Below, piece after piece: positions 14,314 to 21,671 of a DNA stretch of 22,132 nt. Numbering within the stretch: position 1 is the first letter of the stretch; every line of letters starts with the position of its first letter. The stretch lies in assembly GCA_043797305.1 (NCBI GenBank), contig JAZDPW010000018.1:1-22132 (forward strand), read 5' to 3'. The notes beneath the pieces are model-generated. The model searched no databases. It saw nothing but the letters and a program-made list of their open reading frames with translations, and was not told where the DNA came from. The translations under genes were made by a program, and so were the position numbers. Origin of the DNA: CAZGHF01 sp043797305 (GTDB taxonomy: Bacteria; Patescibacteriota; Minisyncoccia; UBA6257; GWB1-50-10).

Positions 14314-15447
14314 ATGAGCAATATAGTTATTGAATCACAAGAAGAAATCGGGTTACGCAGTGGATTGGAAAATAAAGAAGATGCGGAATCAAGGCGTCTA
14401 AAGCGTTTTTTGGACATGCCCGATCTCTCTCGGACGGAAGAGAGCCCCTTAGCCGCTATTATCGAGCGGGTTAGAAAAATCAAAACTTTTGAGGATTTTG
14501 ACGACATTAAGATTCCGGAAATAATCCCGACGAAAATATTATTTGATTTGTTCAATATGCCTCCCGGCCACCCGGCCCGCAGCAAATCGGACACATATTA
14601 TGTGAATGAAGACAACGTTTTGCGGACCCATGACACCGTTTTTTGGTATTACTATTTAAATCATCCGAAAATACGGGAGAAAATATCGAAAGGGCAGGAT
14701 TTCGGCACCATCTGTTACGGCAAGGTTTACCGAAAGGACGAGATTGACTGTCATCACATGAACGTATTTCACCAGTTTGGCGGACTTTACCTTGCTCCTG
14801 ACGATAAAAGAACCATAACTCTCGACGACCTCAAAAACGTTTTGGGAGAAGTTGCGAAAAGCATTTTCGGACCCGACGTTGAATACAACTTCACTCCCGA
14901 AATCTTCCCTTATACGGACCCAAGCGTTGAAATGAACATTAAAATCAAAGGAGAATGGGTAGAAATGGTTGGTTCCGGCCTGCCGCGCAAAGATGTCCTC
15001 AAAAATTTTGGCGTGACCGGCTATAACGGCTGGGCTTTCGGTTTCGGCTTGGAACGGTTGGCCATCGTCAGTATGAACCTGCCCGATATCCGCCTTCTCT
15101 GGTCCGGTGACGAGCGGGTTCGGCATCAGCTCAAACTAGGGCAAACTTACAAAGAAGTCAGCAAATACCCGCCGGTTGTTCGAGATATTTCTTTTGTTGT
15201 CGGCAACGATTTTGTGCCGAACAACTATTTCGACCTCATCCGCGATATCGGTGGGGACTTGGTGGAAGAAGTAAAACTCATCGATACCTACAAGGACGAA
15301 AAGAAATTCGGCAGTGACAAGGTGAGCTACACTTTTCGCACCATTTACCGTTCACTCGAACGGACGCTCACAAACGAAGAGGTGGACAGAATTCACAAAG
15401 AAATAGAAGAGCGCACTAAAAAAGAATTCAGCGCAGTGGTGCGATAG
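14314..15447 (+). CDS. pheS: single-chain phenylalanyl-tRNA synthetase, mitochondrial-type (catalytic core plus FDX-ACB domain)
   Basis: 377 residues from ATG 14314. The class II core (about 85-270) shows HPARSKSDTYYVNED, motif 2 VYRKDEIDCHH..FHQ, FPYTDPSVEM and motif 3 GWAFGFGLERLA. From 283 a ferredoxin-fold anticodon-binding domain follows (SKYPPVVRDISF, then IYRSLERTLTNEEVDRIH). In most bacteria that domain ends the separate beta subunit PheT; alpha-core fused to FDX-ACB is the layout of mitochondrial PheRS, which the motif 3 and C-terminal wording also resemble. The usual alpha N-terminal coiled coil is absent. Active-site oddities: FHQFG where FHQxE is normal (Glu lost) and RTHDT for RTHTS. 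No pheT adjoins. It could be a paralogue beside a normal PheST elsewhere. Confidence 0.88.
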   Translation: MSNIVIESQEEIGLRSGLENKEDAESRRLKRFLDMPDLSRTEESPLAAIIERVRKIKTFEDFDDIKIPEIIPTKILFDLFNMPPGHPARSKSDTYYVNEDNVLRTHDTVFWYYYLNHPKIREKISKGQDFGTICYGKVYRKDEIDCHHMNVFHQFGGLYLAPDDKRTITLDDLKNVLGEVAKSIFGPDVEYNFTPEIFPYTDPSVEMNIKIKGEWVEMVGSGLPRKDVLKNFGVTGYNGWAFGFGLERLAIVSMNLPDIRLLWSGDERVRHQLKLGQTYKEVSKYPPVVRDISFVVGNDFVPNNYFDLIRDIGGDLVEEVKLIDTYKDEKKFGSDKVSYTFRTIYRSLERTLTNEEVDRIHKEIEERTKKEFSAVVR

Positions 15448-15449
15448 TC

Positions 15450-17579
15450 TTATTCCTGGTGAATTTCTTTTTTAAATTGTTCCAGGTACCCGGCAAGGAG
15501 CGGGTAACTTTTTAAAGACGGGTCTTTTCCCAGGATTTCCGCCGCCGCTTCTCTTGCGCTTTTCACCAGTTCCGGATTTTGCAGCGCCTTCATTGCGATG
15601 TCCGGCATTCCCGTCTGCGTTGTTCCCAAAAATTCGCCCGGTCCCCGCAATTTCAGGTCTTTCTCGGCCAGTTCGAATCCATTTTTCGCCTCGATTATGG
15701 ATTTCAGGCGTTCCTCGGTCGATTTGCTCCTCGAGTCGGTGAAAAGAAAACAAAAAGATTGGTGTTCGCCCCGGCCGACCCGGCCCCGGAATTGGTAGAG
15801 CTGAGCGAGGCCGAACCGGTCCGCTCCTTCAATCATCATTATCGTCGCGTTCGGGATGTCTACCCCCACTTCCACTACTGATGTTGAAACCAGAATATCG
15901 TTTTCTCTTTCGGCAAAGCTTCTCATTGTTTTTTCTTTTTCTTTCGCGGGCATTTTTCCGTGGAGCATCGCGACGCGTAAGTCGGGAAAGATTTTCTTTG
16001 CCAGTTTTTCGTACTCTTCAGTCACATTTTTCACTTCAAGTAATAATCGGTTCTTAGTTTCGTCGCCCCCGTTTTCGGGAGCGGCAATTCTTGGACATAT
16101 CACGAATACTTGCCTTCCTTTTTTGACTTGTCCCCTGATGAAAGCGTAGGCCTTCATTCGGTTCTCGGGCGCTACCGCTTTGGTGATTATCTCCTTCCTG
16201 TTTTTGGGCAGTTCGTTGATGAGCGAAATATCCAAGTCGCCGAAAAGAGTGAGGGAGAGAGTACGTGGAATCGGCGTTGCCGACATGCTTAAAAAATTGG
16301 GGATTACCGGTTTATTTCCCTGTTTGTGGTTTTTAAGCAGCGTTTTTCGCTGTTCTACCCCGAAGCGATGTTGTTCGTCGACGATTACGAGAGCGAGATT
16401 TTTAAAGCCGACATTTTTCTGGATGAGGGCGTGAGTGCCGATTATCGTCTTTATTTTCCCTTCCCCGATTTCTTTGAGAAGAGCGGGTTTTTTCAAAATT
16501 GTTTCCAGGCCGTGGCCGTAGTTTACCCTTGCTTCGCCCGAAGTGAGGAGCGCCGTTCCTTTTTCGAATTCCGGAAAGAATTTAATAAAAGTTTTGTAAT
16601 GCTGGCTTGCCAAAATTTCGGTTGGCGCCATAAAGGCGGTTTGGTATCCGGCCCGGGCGGTAAGAATAGCGGAGATAGCCGCAATAATCGTTTTGCCGCT
16701 TCCAACGTCGCCCTGAAGCAAACGGTTCATCGGGTTGGTTTTTCCCAGGTCGGCCAAAATTTCCTCGAGCGATTTTTTCTGGGAATCGGTAAGTTCAAAA
16801 GGCAGCCGGCTCGTAAGTTCTTTTATTTCTTCGGCGGTGGCGGTTACCGCTTCGGCTTTTTCTCTCCCAAGTTTCAGTTTTTCCGAGAGGTTATGGAGCT
16901 GGAGATAAAAAAGGTCGTGAAAGGCGAACCTTTTTTTAGCAAGAAGAGCGTCTTCGATGGCGGTGGGGAAGTGAATATCTCTAAGGGCGGTGTTTACGTT
17001 CGGCAAACCTTCTCTCTTTAAAACTTTTTCGGGGATTGATTCGGGGATTTTTTCGATTTCCTGAAGGAGGGGTTTTATGAAAAACCTCAGTCCCTTGGAG
17101 GTGAGCCCTCTCGTTTCCGGATATATCGGCACGATTCGGCCGGTGTGCTTGGTTTCGTATTCCGCGCCGCCGGTTAAAAGTTCGTATGTCGGGTTGGAAA
17201 GATAAACCGAACCTTCGCCGTAAGTTATCTTGCCGGAGAAGTTGGCGAGCCGTCCAGGCCTTAAAATATTTCTGATGTACGGTTGGTTAAACCAAACCGC
17301 CCTGATTGAACCCGTTTCGTCGGAAATAAGCGCCTCCACGATGAAAATGTGCCGCCGCCAGCTCCGCCGGCCCGTAATCTCCGCCACCTTTCCCTGAATG
17401 GTTACATCCTGTTGGGGTCCGAGCTCGGAGATTTTGTAGATTTGGGAGAAGTCCTCGTAGCGGGTCGGAAAGTGCAAAAGCAGGTCCTTGACGTTCTTTA
17501 TTCCCAGATTTTTGAGTCTAACCAAAAATCGCGGACCGATGCCCCGAATTTCCGAAAGCGGTGCGCTGAGGCTGATCAT
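15450..17579 (-). CDS. recG: RecG, ATP-dependent DNA helicase
   Basis: 709 residues, full length. An N-terminal wedge/OB domain (about 1-240, with the HhH-like IRGIGPRFLVRLKNLGI start) is followed by the two helicase lobes: Walker A GDVGSGKT at 290-297, DEQHRFGVEQ at 401-410, SATPIPRTL, and motif VI QFRGRVGRG. The C-terminal TRG-type hairpin region follows. RecG remodels stalled forks and Holliday junctions. A small insertion follows LLTSGEA compared with the usual family spacing. Its stop is 2 nt from the pheS stop on the opposite strand. An extended -10 sits 10 nt upstream of the ATG. Confidence 0.96.
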   Translation of the reverse strand: MISLSAPLSEIRGIGPRFLVRLKNLGIKNVKDLLLHFPTRYEDFSQIYKISELGPQQDVTIQGKVAEITGRRSWRRHIFIVEALISDETGSIRAVWFNQPYIRNILRPGRLANFSGKITYGEGSVYLSNPTYELLTGGAEYETKHTGRIVPIYPETRGLTSKGLRFFIKPLLQEIEKIPESIPEKVLKREGLPNVNTALRDIHFPTAIEDALLAKKRFAFHDLFYLQLHNLSEKLKLGREKAEAVTATAEEIKELTSRLPFELTDSQKKSLEEILADLGKTNPMNRLLQGDVGSGKTIIAAISAILTARAGYQTAFMAPTEILASQHYKTFIKFFPEFEKGTALLTSGEARVNYGHGLETILKKPALLKEIGEGKIKTIIGTHALIQKNVGFKNLALVIVDEQHRFGVEQRKTLLKNHKQGNKPVIPNFLSMSATPIPRTLSLTLFGDLDISLINELPKNRKEIITKAVAPENRMKAYAFIRGQVKKGRQVFVICPRIAAPENGGDETKNRLLLEVKNVTEEYEKLAKKIFPDLRVAMLHGKMPAKEKEKTMRSFAERENDILVSTSVVEVGVDIPNATIMMIEGADRFGLAQLYQFRGRVGRGEHQSFCFLFTDSRSKSTEERLKSIIEAKNGFELAEKDLKLRGPGEFLGTTQTGMPDIAMKALQNPELVKSAREAAAEILGKDPSLKSYPLLAGYLEQFKKEIHQE

Positions 17580-17589
17580 TTTGCGCCAT

Positions 17590-17598
17590 ATTATACCA
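17590..17598 (-). promoter_or_regulatory. recG promoter, extended -10
   Basis: On the minus strand TGGTATAAT is a perfect extended -10, ending 10 nt before the recG ATG. No good -35 is seen, which extended -10 promoters tolerate. The leader would be about 4 nt. Confidence 0.65.
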
Positions 17599-17625
17599 TT
17601 TTTTTCGAGGTTTTTCTACTTTTTG

Positions 17626-17698
17626 TCCGCCCGGAAGGACTCGAACCTTCAACCGTTTGCTTAAGAGGCAACTGCTCTGCCAATTGAGCTACGGGCGG
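17626..17698 (-). tRNA. trnK: tRNA-Lys (CTT)
   Basis: Acceptor CCGCCCG/CGGGCGG, D-arm TAGCTCAATTGGCAGAGC, anticodon loop CTCTTAA (CTT) on stem GTTGC/GCAAA with a G-A mismatch at the outer pair, and T-loop TTCGAGT. Discriminator A; CCA not encoded (CAA follows). It is upstream of recG on the same strand, with recG having its own promoter. Confidence 0.95.
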
Positions 17699-17720
17699 TT
17701 GTTGATAAGTGGCGGAGTGA

Positions 17721-17749
17721 ATTATAGCCGATCTGTTAGAATTATTAAA
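17721..17749 (-). promoter_or_regulatory. tRNA-Lys promoter
   Basis: Minus strand: TTTAAT (17749-17744), 17 bp, TATAAT (17726-17721). The expected start near 17714 is about 15 nt before the tRNA 5' end. It overlaps the plus-strand -10 of the next gene. Confidence 0.5.
17734..17742 (+). promoter_or_regulatory. extended -10 for the NPF protein / Cys-repeat gene pair
   Basis: TGTTAGAAT fits an extended -10 (TGN then TAGAAT), 10 nt before the ATG at 17753, with no clear -35. It lies inside the tRNA-Lys promoter spacer on the other strand. Confidence 0.45.
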
Positions 17750-17752
17750 GAG

Positions 17753-18025
17753 ATGAACGGTGTAAACCCAACTCCAAAATTCAAACCCCTCTTCGTTAGC
17801 GGGGTTATTGTCGTTATTGTAGCGGCCCTCGTGGCTTGGTATTTAATCGAGCGGTCGGTTGAAACCGCCGAGGAAAAGGCTGTGGGAGGTTTCGAAGACG
17901 CCCTGGAATCGGCCGGTGACTTACCGGAAATTAATCCTCTTTCCAACCCCTTGGAAGAATTGCCGGACGTGAATCCGGTTGACGCAGCCAATCCTTTCAA
18001 AGGAATTAAAACAAATCCTTTTTAA
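17753..18025 (+). CDS. small membrane protein with NPL/NPV/NPF-repeat tail
   Basis: 90 residues from ATG 17753; the reading frame is open further upstream, but that part lies inside tRNA-Lys. One membrane helix (about 14-32) is followed by an acidic segment. The last 30 residues contain five Asn-Pro-hydrophobic motifs: NPL at 61, NPL at 65, NPV at 74, NPF at 80, and NPF at the very end (88-90). No known domain is recognised. It is 3 nt upstream of the secreted Cys-repeat protein and presumably co-transcribed. The single-helix plan and NPF-type end resemble the small protein at 1483 in the pilus operon. It may be a membrane anchor or partner; function unknown. Confidence 0.72.
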   Translation: MNGVNPTPKFKPLFVSGVIVVIVAALVAWYLIERSVETAEEKAVGGFEDALESAGDLPEINPLSNPLEELPDVNPVDAANPFKGIKTNPF

Positions 18026-18028
18026 ATT

Positions 18029-19600
18029 ATGTTGAAGATTTTTTTCAACGAACGCCGGCTCCAAATTGTTTTGTCCGTTTTGATTTTAGTCCCGGCCGTT
18101 TTCATTTCTTATTCACTGGTTGCCGAAGCGTCTTTGGATGATGTCGTTTTTCCGGTTACGGAGCTGGGCAATTGCGGGGACGAAGTCGAGTGCCGGGCCT
18201 ATTGCGATAATTCCGAAAACGTTGCGGTATGCCTTACCGTCGCCGAAAAATACGGCTTGATGTCCCAGGAAGAAATTGTGGAAGCTAAGCAGTTTGCCGC
18301 TCTCGGCGTCGGTCCCGGCGGTTGTACCGGCAAGGAGGCTTGTGAGAACTATTGTGAAGACGCGAATCATATTGAGGAGTGCGTTACTTTTGCCGAAGCA
18401 AACGGCCTAATGTCGCCCAATAAGTTGGCCGAAGCCAAGAAGTTGCAGACGGCGTTAAGGCAAGGCGCCAAATTACCGGGCGGCTGTTCCAATAAACAAA
18501 GCTGTGATAATTATTGCGGCGACCCGAGTCATATGGAGGAATGCGTCACTTTCGCCGAAGCCGCCGGTTTTATTCCGGCCGATGAATTGGAAGACGCAAA
18601 AAAAATGCTCCAAGCGTTAAAGAAGGGAGTGGAGCCGCCGCCCTGCCAGGGCAAAGAAGAATGCGATTCTTACTGCGCCGAGCCGGGTAATTTTGAAAAA
18701 TGCATTAACTTTGCCGAAGCTGCCGGTTTTGTTTCCAAAGAAGATGCCGACAGGGCTCGGAAGACGGGTGGGAAGGGGCCGGGTGATTGCAAATCCAAGG
18801 AAGAGTGCAACGCTTTTTGCGAAAACCCGGATAACGGGGAGGCATGCTTTAACTTTGCCAAAGAACACGGTTTGATTTCCGAAAAGGACTTGAAGAGGAT
18901 GGAAGATGGTCGGCAAAAAATGGCGGAAGGACTGAATCAGGCGCCGACCGCGGTCGTTGAATGCCTGAAATTGGCGGTCGGCGGCGAAGTTCTCGATAAG
19001 ATAAATTCGGGTTCGGTCGTGCCGAGCCAGAAACTGGGCGAAGCAATGCGGGGCTGTTTTGAAAAGAATATGGGCGAGATGGGTCCGCCATCCGGCGAGG
19101 GCGGCGGTGAGGGTAAGTCACCCGGCGGTTTTGTCGGTCCGGGCGGCTGTACCAGCGGGGAGGAGTGCAAAAATTATTGTCTCAGCAATCCCGAAGCGTG
19201 TCAGAACTTTACCTCTCCGGCGGAGCCAACTCCTTCGGTAAAGCCGCCCATGCCGGACGGTCAATCTTCTCAAGAACTTGAGGGGCCGATGGATTTCCAG
19301 CCCTCGATGAGCCCGAATCTGCCCGAAGGTTTTAATCCGTCCCAGATTCCTTCAATTGAAGGGACTAAGCAATTCATTGAACGGCAATTCCAGGAGAGAA
19401 TAGAACCACCAAAGATTGATTATCCCGGACCACAGCCGCAAATGCAGATGCAACCCCAGCCACAAACGCAACCTGCTCCACCGCCTCCAAGTCCTGAATC
19501 CGCGCCCGCTCCGAGTTCCGAACCGCCTCCTTCGAGTTCTGAACCGCCACCCTCGGGCGGTAACATCTTCGACGTCATAAGAAGATTTCTTTCCGGGTAA
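18029..19600 (+). CDS. secreted Cys-repeat protein with Pro-rich C-terminus
   Basis: 523 residues. A signal segment (helix about 12-31) has a plausible AEA cleavage site after residue 34. Five repeats follow with the spacing C-x5-C-x3-C-x8-C (first Cys at 49, 99, 153, 206, 254), and a sixth, slightly shortened copy starts at 374. Each of the first five is followed by a helix-like FAE..G(L/F)(I/M)S-type segment, giving a period of 48-54 residues. Two further cysteines (312, 343) make 26 in all, an even number suited to disulfides outside the cell. The last 130 residues are Pro/Gln/Ser-rich and end NIFDVIRRFLSG. No sortase motif or known enzyme domain is seen. A cell-surface or matrix role is inferred; function unknown. 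Confidence 0.8.
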   Translation: MLKIFFNERRLQIVLSVLILVPAVFISYSLVAEASLDDVVFPVTELGNCGDEVECRAYCDNSENVAVCLTVAEKYGLMSQEEIVEAKQFAALGVGPGGCTGKEACENYCEDANHIEECVTFAEANGLMSPNKLAEAKKLQTALRQGAKLPGGCSNKQSCDNYCGDPSHMEECVTFAEAAGFIPADELEDAKKMLQALKKGVEPPPCQGKEECDSYCAEPGNFEKCINFAEAAGFVSKEDADRARKTGGKGPGDCKSKEECNAFCENPDNGEACFNFAKEHGLISEKDLKRMEDGRQKMAEGLNQAPTAVVECLKLAVGGEVLDKINSGSVVPSQKLGEAMRGCFEKNMGEMGPPSGEGGGEGKSPGGFVGPGGCTSGEECKNYCLSNPEACQNFTSPAEPTPSVKPPMPDGQSSQELEGPMDFQPSMSPNLPEGFNPSQIPSIEGTKQFIERQFQERIEPPKIDYPGPQPQMQMQPQPQTQPAPPPPSPESAPAPSSEPPPSSSEPPPSGGNIFDVIRRFLSG

Positions 19601-19606
19601 AGATAA

Positions 19607-19654
19607 CAAAACCAAAAACACGAGCTTTTTCATAGCCCGTGTTTTTCTGTTTTG
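19607..19654 (+). terminator. bidirectional intrinsic terminator
   Basis: AAAAACACG (19614-19622) pairs with CGTGTTTTT (19638-19646). GC/GC pairs extend it beyond one A-C mismatch, and outer arms CAAAAC/GTTTTG pair as well. A T-run follows on the plus strand and, by symmetry of the A-rich left arm, also on the minus strand. It can end both the Cys-repeat gene (+) and tRNA-Arg (-); its right edge touches the encoded CCA of tRNA-Arg. Confidence 0.8.
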
Positions 19655-19727
19655 GTGCCCCTGGAGGGATTCGAACCCCCAATAACTGGTTCGAAGCCAG
19701 TCGTGATATCCATTTCACTACAAGGGC
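19653..19727 (-). tRNA. trnR: tRNA-Arg (TCG)
   Basis: Acceptor GCCCTTG/CAGGGGC (one T-G pair), anticodon stem ACTGG/CCAGT with loop CTTCGAA (anticodon TCG) and T-loop TTCGAAT. Discriminator A is followed by encoded CCA (included in the coordinates), unlike four of the six tRNAs here. Confidence 0.95.
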
Positions 19728-19734
19728 GGGAAAG

Positions 19735-19763
19735 TTTATAGTTTCTCCAGCTTCAGTGTACAA
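19735..19763 (-). promoter_or_regulatory. tRNA-Arg promoter
   Basis: Minus strand: TTGTAC (19763-19758), 17 bp, TATAAA (19740-19735). The predicted start, about 19728, is next to the mature 5' end (19727). It occupies the same bases as the cca promoter. Confidence 0.5.
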
Positions 19764-19764
19764 T
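19735..19764 (+). promoter_or_regulatory. cca promoter
   Basis: TTTATA (19735-19740), 18 bp, TACAAT (19759-19764). The -10 ends 8 nt before the ATG at 19773, implying a leader of about 2 nt. Its -35 overlaps the -10 of tRNA-Arg and the reverse is also true. Confidence 0.5.
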
Positions 19765-19772
19765 TAGAATTG

Positions 19773-21227
19773 ATGAGATTCAACATTCCTGAAGAGGTGA
19801 AAAATGTTGCCGGGAAGCTTACCGGTGCCGGTTACGAGGCTTATTTGGTCGGCGGCTGCGTCCGCGACCTTGTTTTGGGCCGCAAACCAAAGGATTGGGA
19901 TATTGCTACGGATGCCACGCCGGAAGAGATCCAAGGTGCTTTCCCGGAGAGCGTTTATGAAAACGAGTTCGGGACGGTCGGCGTAAAGACCGACTCGGCC
20001 GACGAGAGATTAAAAGTGGTGGAAGTGACAACTTTCCGGATTGAGGGCAGATACACCGACAAACGCCATCCCGACGAAATAAAGTTTGCGAAAACCGTTG
20101 AGGAAGATTTATCGCGGCGCGACTTTACCGTAAACGCGATGGCCTTGTCCCTTAATGGAGAAATCATCGACCCCTACGGCGGAGAAAAAGACCTCAAAGG
20201 CAAGACCATTCGCACGGTCGGCAATCCCAAAGATAGATTCGGCGAAGATGCGCTCCGGCTGATGCGGGCGGTCCGCTTCGCTTCCGAACTCGGATTTAAA
20301 ATCGAAAAAGAAACAACCGGTTCGATTAAAGCCCACGCCGGCTTATTGGAGATGATTGCCAAAGAAAGAATCCGGGACGAGCTCGTAAAAATAATAATGA
20401 GCGACCGGGCGGCCGAGGGCGTCATTGCTCTTGAGGATTTCAATCTTTTGAAGTACGTAATTCCGGAGCTTCGGGAAGGAATCGGTTGCGGCCAGAATAA
20501 ACATCACATCTATACCGTTTTTGAACATAACGTCAGAGCCTTGAATTACACGGCCGAGAAAAATTATCCGTTCCATATTCGGATGGCCGCTCTTCTTCAC
20601 GATGTCGGCAAGACCCGTACCAAAAGAGGCGAGGGGTCGGATTCCACTTTCTACAATCATGAGATGGTGGGCGCCAAGATGGCCGTGAGAATTCTGAGCC
20701 GGCTTCATTTCTCCAGGGATTTTACGGAACGAGTTGCTCATCTCGTTCGTTCCCACCTTTTCTACTACAATGTCGGCGAAGTGACCGAAGGCGGCGTTCG
20801 GCGGTTTTTGCGCCGGGTCGGGCCGGAGAACGTCGATGATTTGATAAAAGTCCGCGAGGCCGACCGAATCGGTTCGGGTGTGCCCAAGGCCATCCCTTAC
20901 AAAATTCGTCACCTCCTTTTCATGATTGATAAGGTGAAGCTTGACCCGATAAGCCCGAAGATGCTTGCGCTCGACGGCAACGAAGTGATGAAGCTTTTGA
21001 AAATTCCGCCGGGGCCGCGGGTGGGAAAAATTCTTGCCGTTCTCCTGGAAGAAGTGCTTGATTCTCCGGAGAAGAATACCGACGAATATCTCAAGACGCG
21101 GGTCAGGGAATTGGGGAAGTTCGACGACGAGGCGCTTGGCGGGCTTTTCGAAAAAGCCCGGGAACGCAAGGAAGAATTCGAGTCTGGCGTTGAAAGGGAG
21201 ATAAAAAAGAAGCATTATATTAAATAA
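19773..21227 (+). CDS. cca: CCA-adding tRNA nucleotidyltransferase with HD domain
   Basis: 484 residues from ATG 19773; an in-frame TTG directly before it is less likely. The class II nucleotidyltransferase head has GGCVRDLVLGRKPKDWDIAT with metal-binding Asp41 and Asp43, then RRDFTVNAMAL and the RNA-binding helices (EDALRLMRAVRFASEL). A C-terminal HD phosphohydrolase domain follows (about 245-350, AALLHDVGKTRTK). It builds or repairs the 3' CCA of tRNAs. This is essential here, because four of the six tRNA genes in the window do not encode CCA. It is transcribed away from tRNA-Arg from overlapping promoters. Confidence 0.95.
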   Translation: MRFNIPEEVKNVAGKLTGAGYEAYLVGGCVRDLVLGRKPKDWDIATDATPEEIQGAFPESVYENEFGTVGVKTDSADERLKVVEVTTFRIEGRYTDKRHPDEIKFAKTVEEDLSRRDFTVNAMALSLNGEIIDPYGGEKDLKGKTIRTVGNPKDRFGEDALRLMRAVRFASELGFKIEKETTGSIKAHAGLLEMIAKERIRDELVKIIMSDRAAEGVIALEDFNLLKYVIPELREGIGCGQNKHHIYTVFEHNVRALNYTAEKNYPFHIRMAALLHDVGKTRTKRGEGSDSTFYNHEMVGAKMAVRILSRLHFSRDFTERVAHLVRSHLFYYNVGEVTEGGVRRFLRRVGPENVDDLIKVREADRIGSGVPKAIPYKIRHLLFMIDKVKLDPISPKMLALDGNEVMKLLKIPPGPRVGKILAVLLEEVLDSPEKNTDEYLKTRVRELGKFDDEALGGLFEKARERKEEFESGVEREIKKKHYIK

Positions 21228-21236
21228 AAGCCTCTT

Positions 21237-21671
21237 ATGCGTGTTCGTATCAAAAGATTCGATAAAGATTTGCCGCTGCCCGAATACAAAACCGGCGGAG
21301 CCGCTGCTTTTGACCTTACTTCGAGGGGAAAAGTTGAAATCTTTCCCCACAAAGTCGGTTACGTCAAGTTGAATATTGCCTGTGAGACGCCGGAGAATCA
21401 CTTTCTCCTGCTTGCCGCCCGGAGTTCGACTCACAAGAAGGGACTCATGCTCGTAAACGGTATTGGCATTCTTGACCCGGATTTTTCCGGCGATGGAGAT
21501 GAGTGCATTGCCGTCTACTTTAATTTTACCGACCAACCGGTTATAATCGAGCGCGGTGAAAGGATTGCCCAGGGAACGTTCGTAAGTTTTGAAAAAGCGG
21601 AATGGGAAGAGGTCGACCGGTTGAAAAATCCCACTCGAGGGGGTTTCGGAACGACCGGAGACGGGGTGTAG
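21237..21671 (+). CDS. dut: dUTPase (deoxyuridine 5'-triphosphate nucleotidohydrolase)
   Basis: 144 residues, normal trimeric dUTPase length. The five motifs are recognisable in order: GAAAFDLTS; ARSSTHKKGL; NGIGILDPDFSGDG with the catalytic Asp; ERIAQG; and the C-terminal P-loop-like RGGFGTTG that closes over the substrate. It hydrolyses dUTP to dUMP and keeps uracil out of DNA. Motif 3 is looser than usual (GILDPDFSGDGDE). It starts 9 nt after cca with no Shine-Dalgarno. Its last codons and TAG lie inside the 5' acceptor strand of tRNA-Pro, a 10-nt overlap. Confidence 0.9.
   Translation: MRVRIKRFDKDLPLPEYKTGGAAAFDLTSRGKVEIFPHKVGYVKLNIACETPENHFLLLAARSSTHKKGLMLVNGIGILDPDFSGDGDECIAVYFNFTDQPVIIERGERIAQGTFVSFEKAEWEEVDRLKNPTRGGFGTTGDGV

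Noticed and set aside
16326..17021. 231-codon plus-strand frame inside recG
   Set aside because: It is antisense to conserved RecG helicase motifs; no start signal or family resemblance is seen.
17657..17752. Longer N-terminus for the NPF-tailed protein, starting at 17657
   Set aside because: The first part lies inside tRNA-Lys on the other strand; the ATG at 17753 has an extended -10 box 10 nt before it and starts a normal helix-leading N-terminus.
18170..19210. Zinc-finger or EGF reading of the Cys repeats
   Set aside because: The spacing C-x5-C-x3-C-x8-C fits neither pattern, and the signal peptide places the protein outside the cell, where disulfides are more likely.
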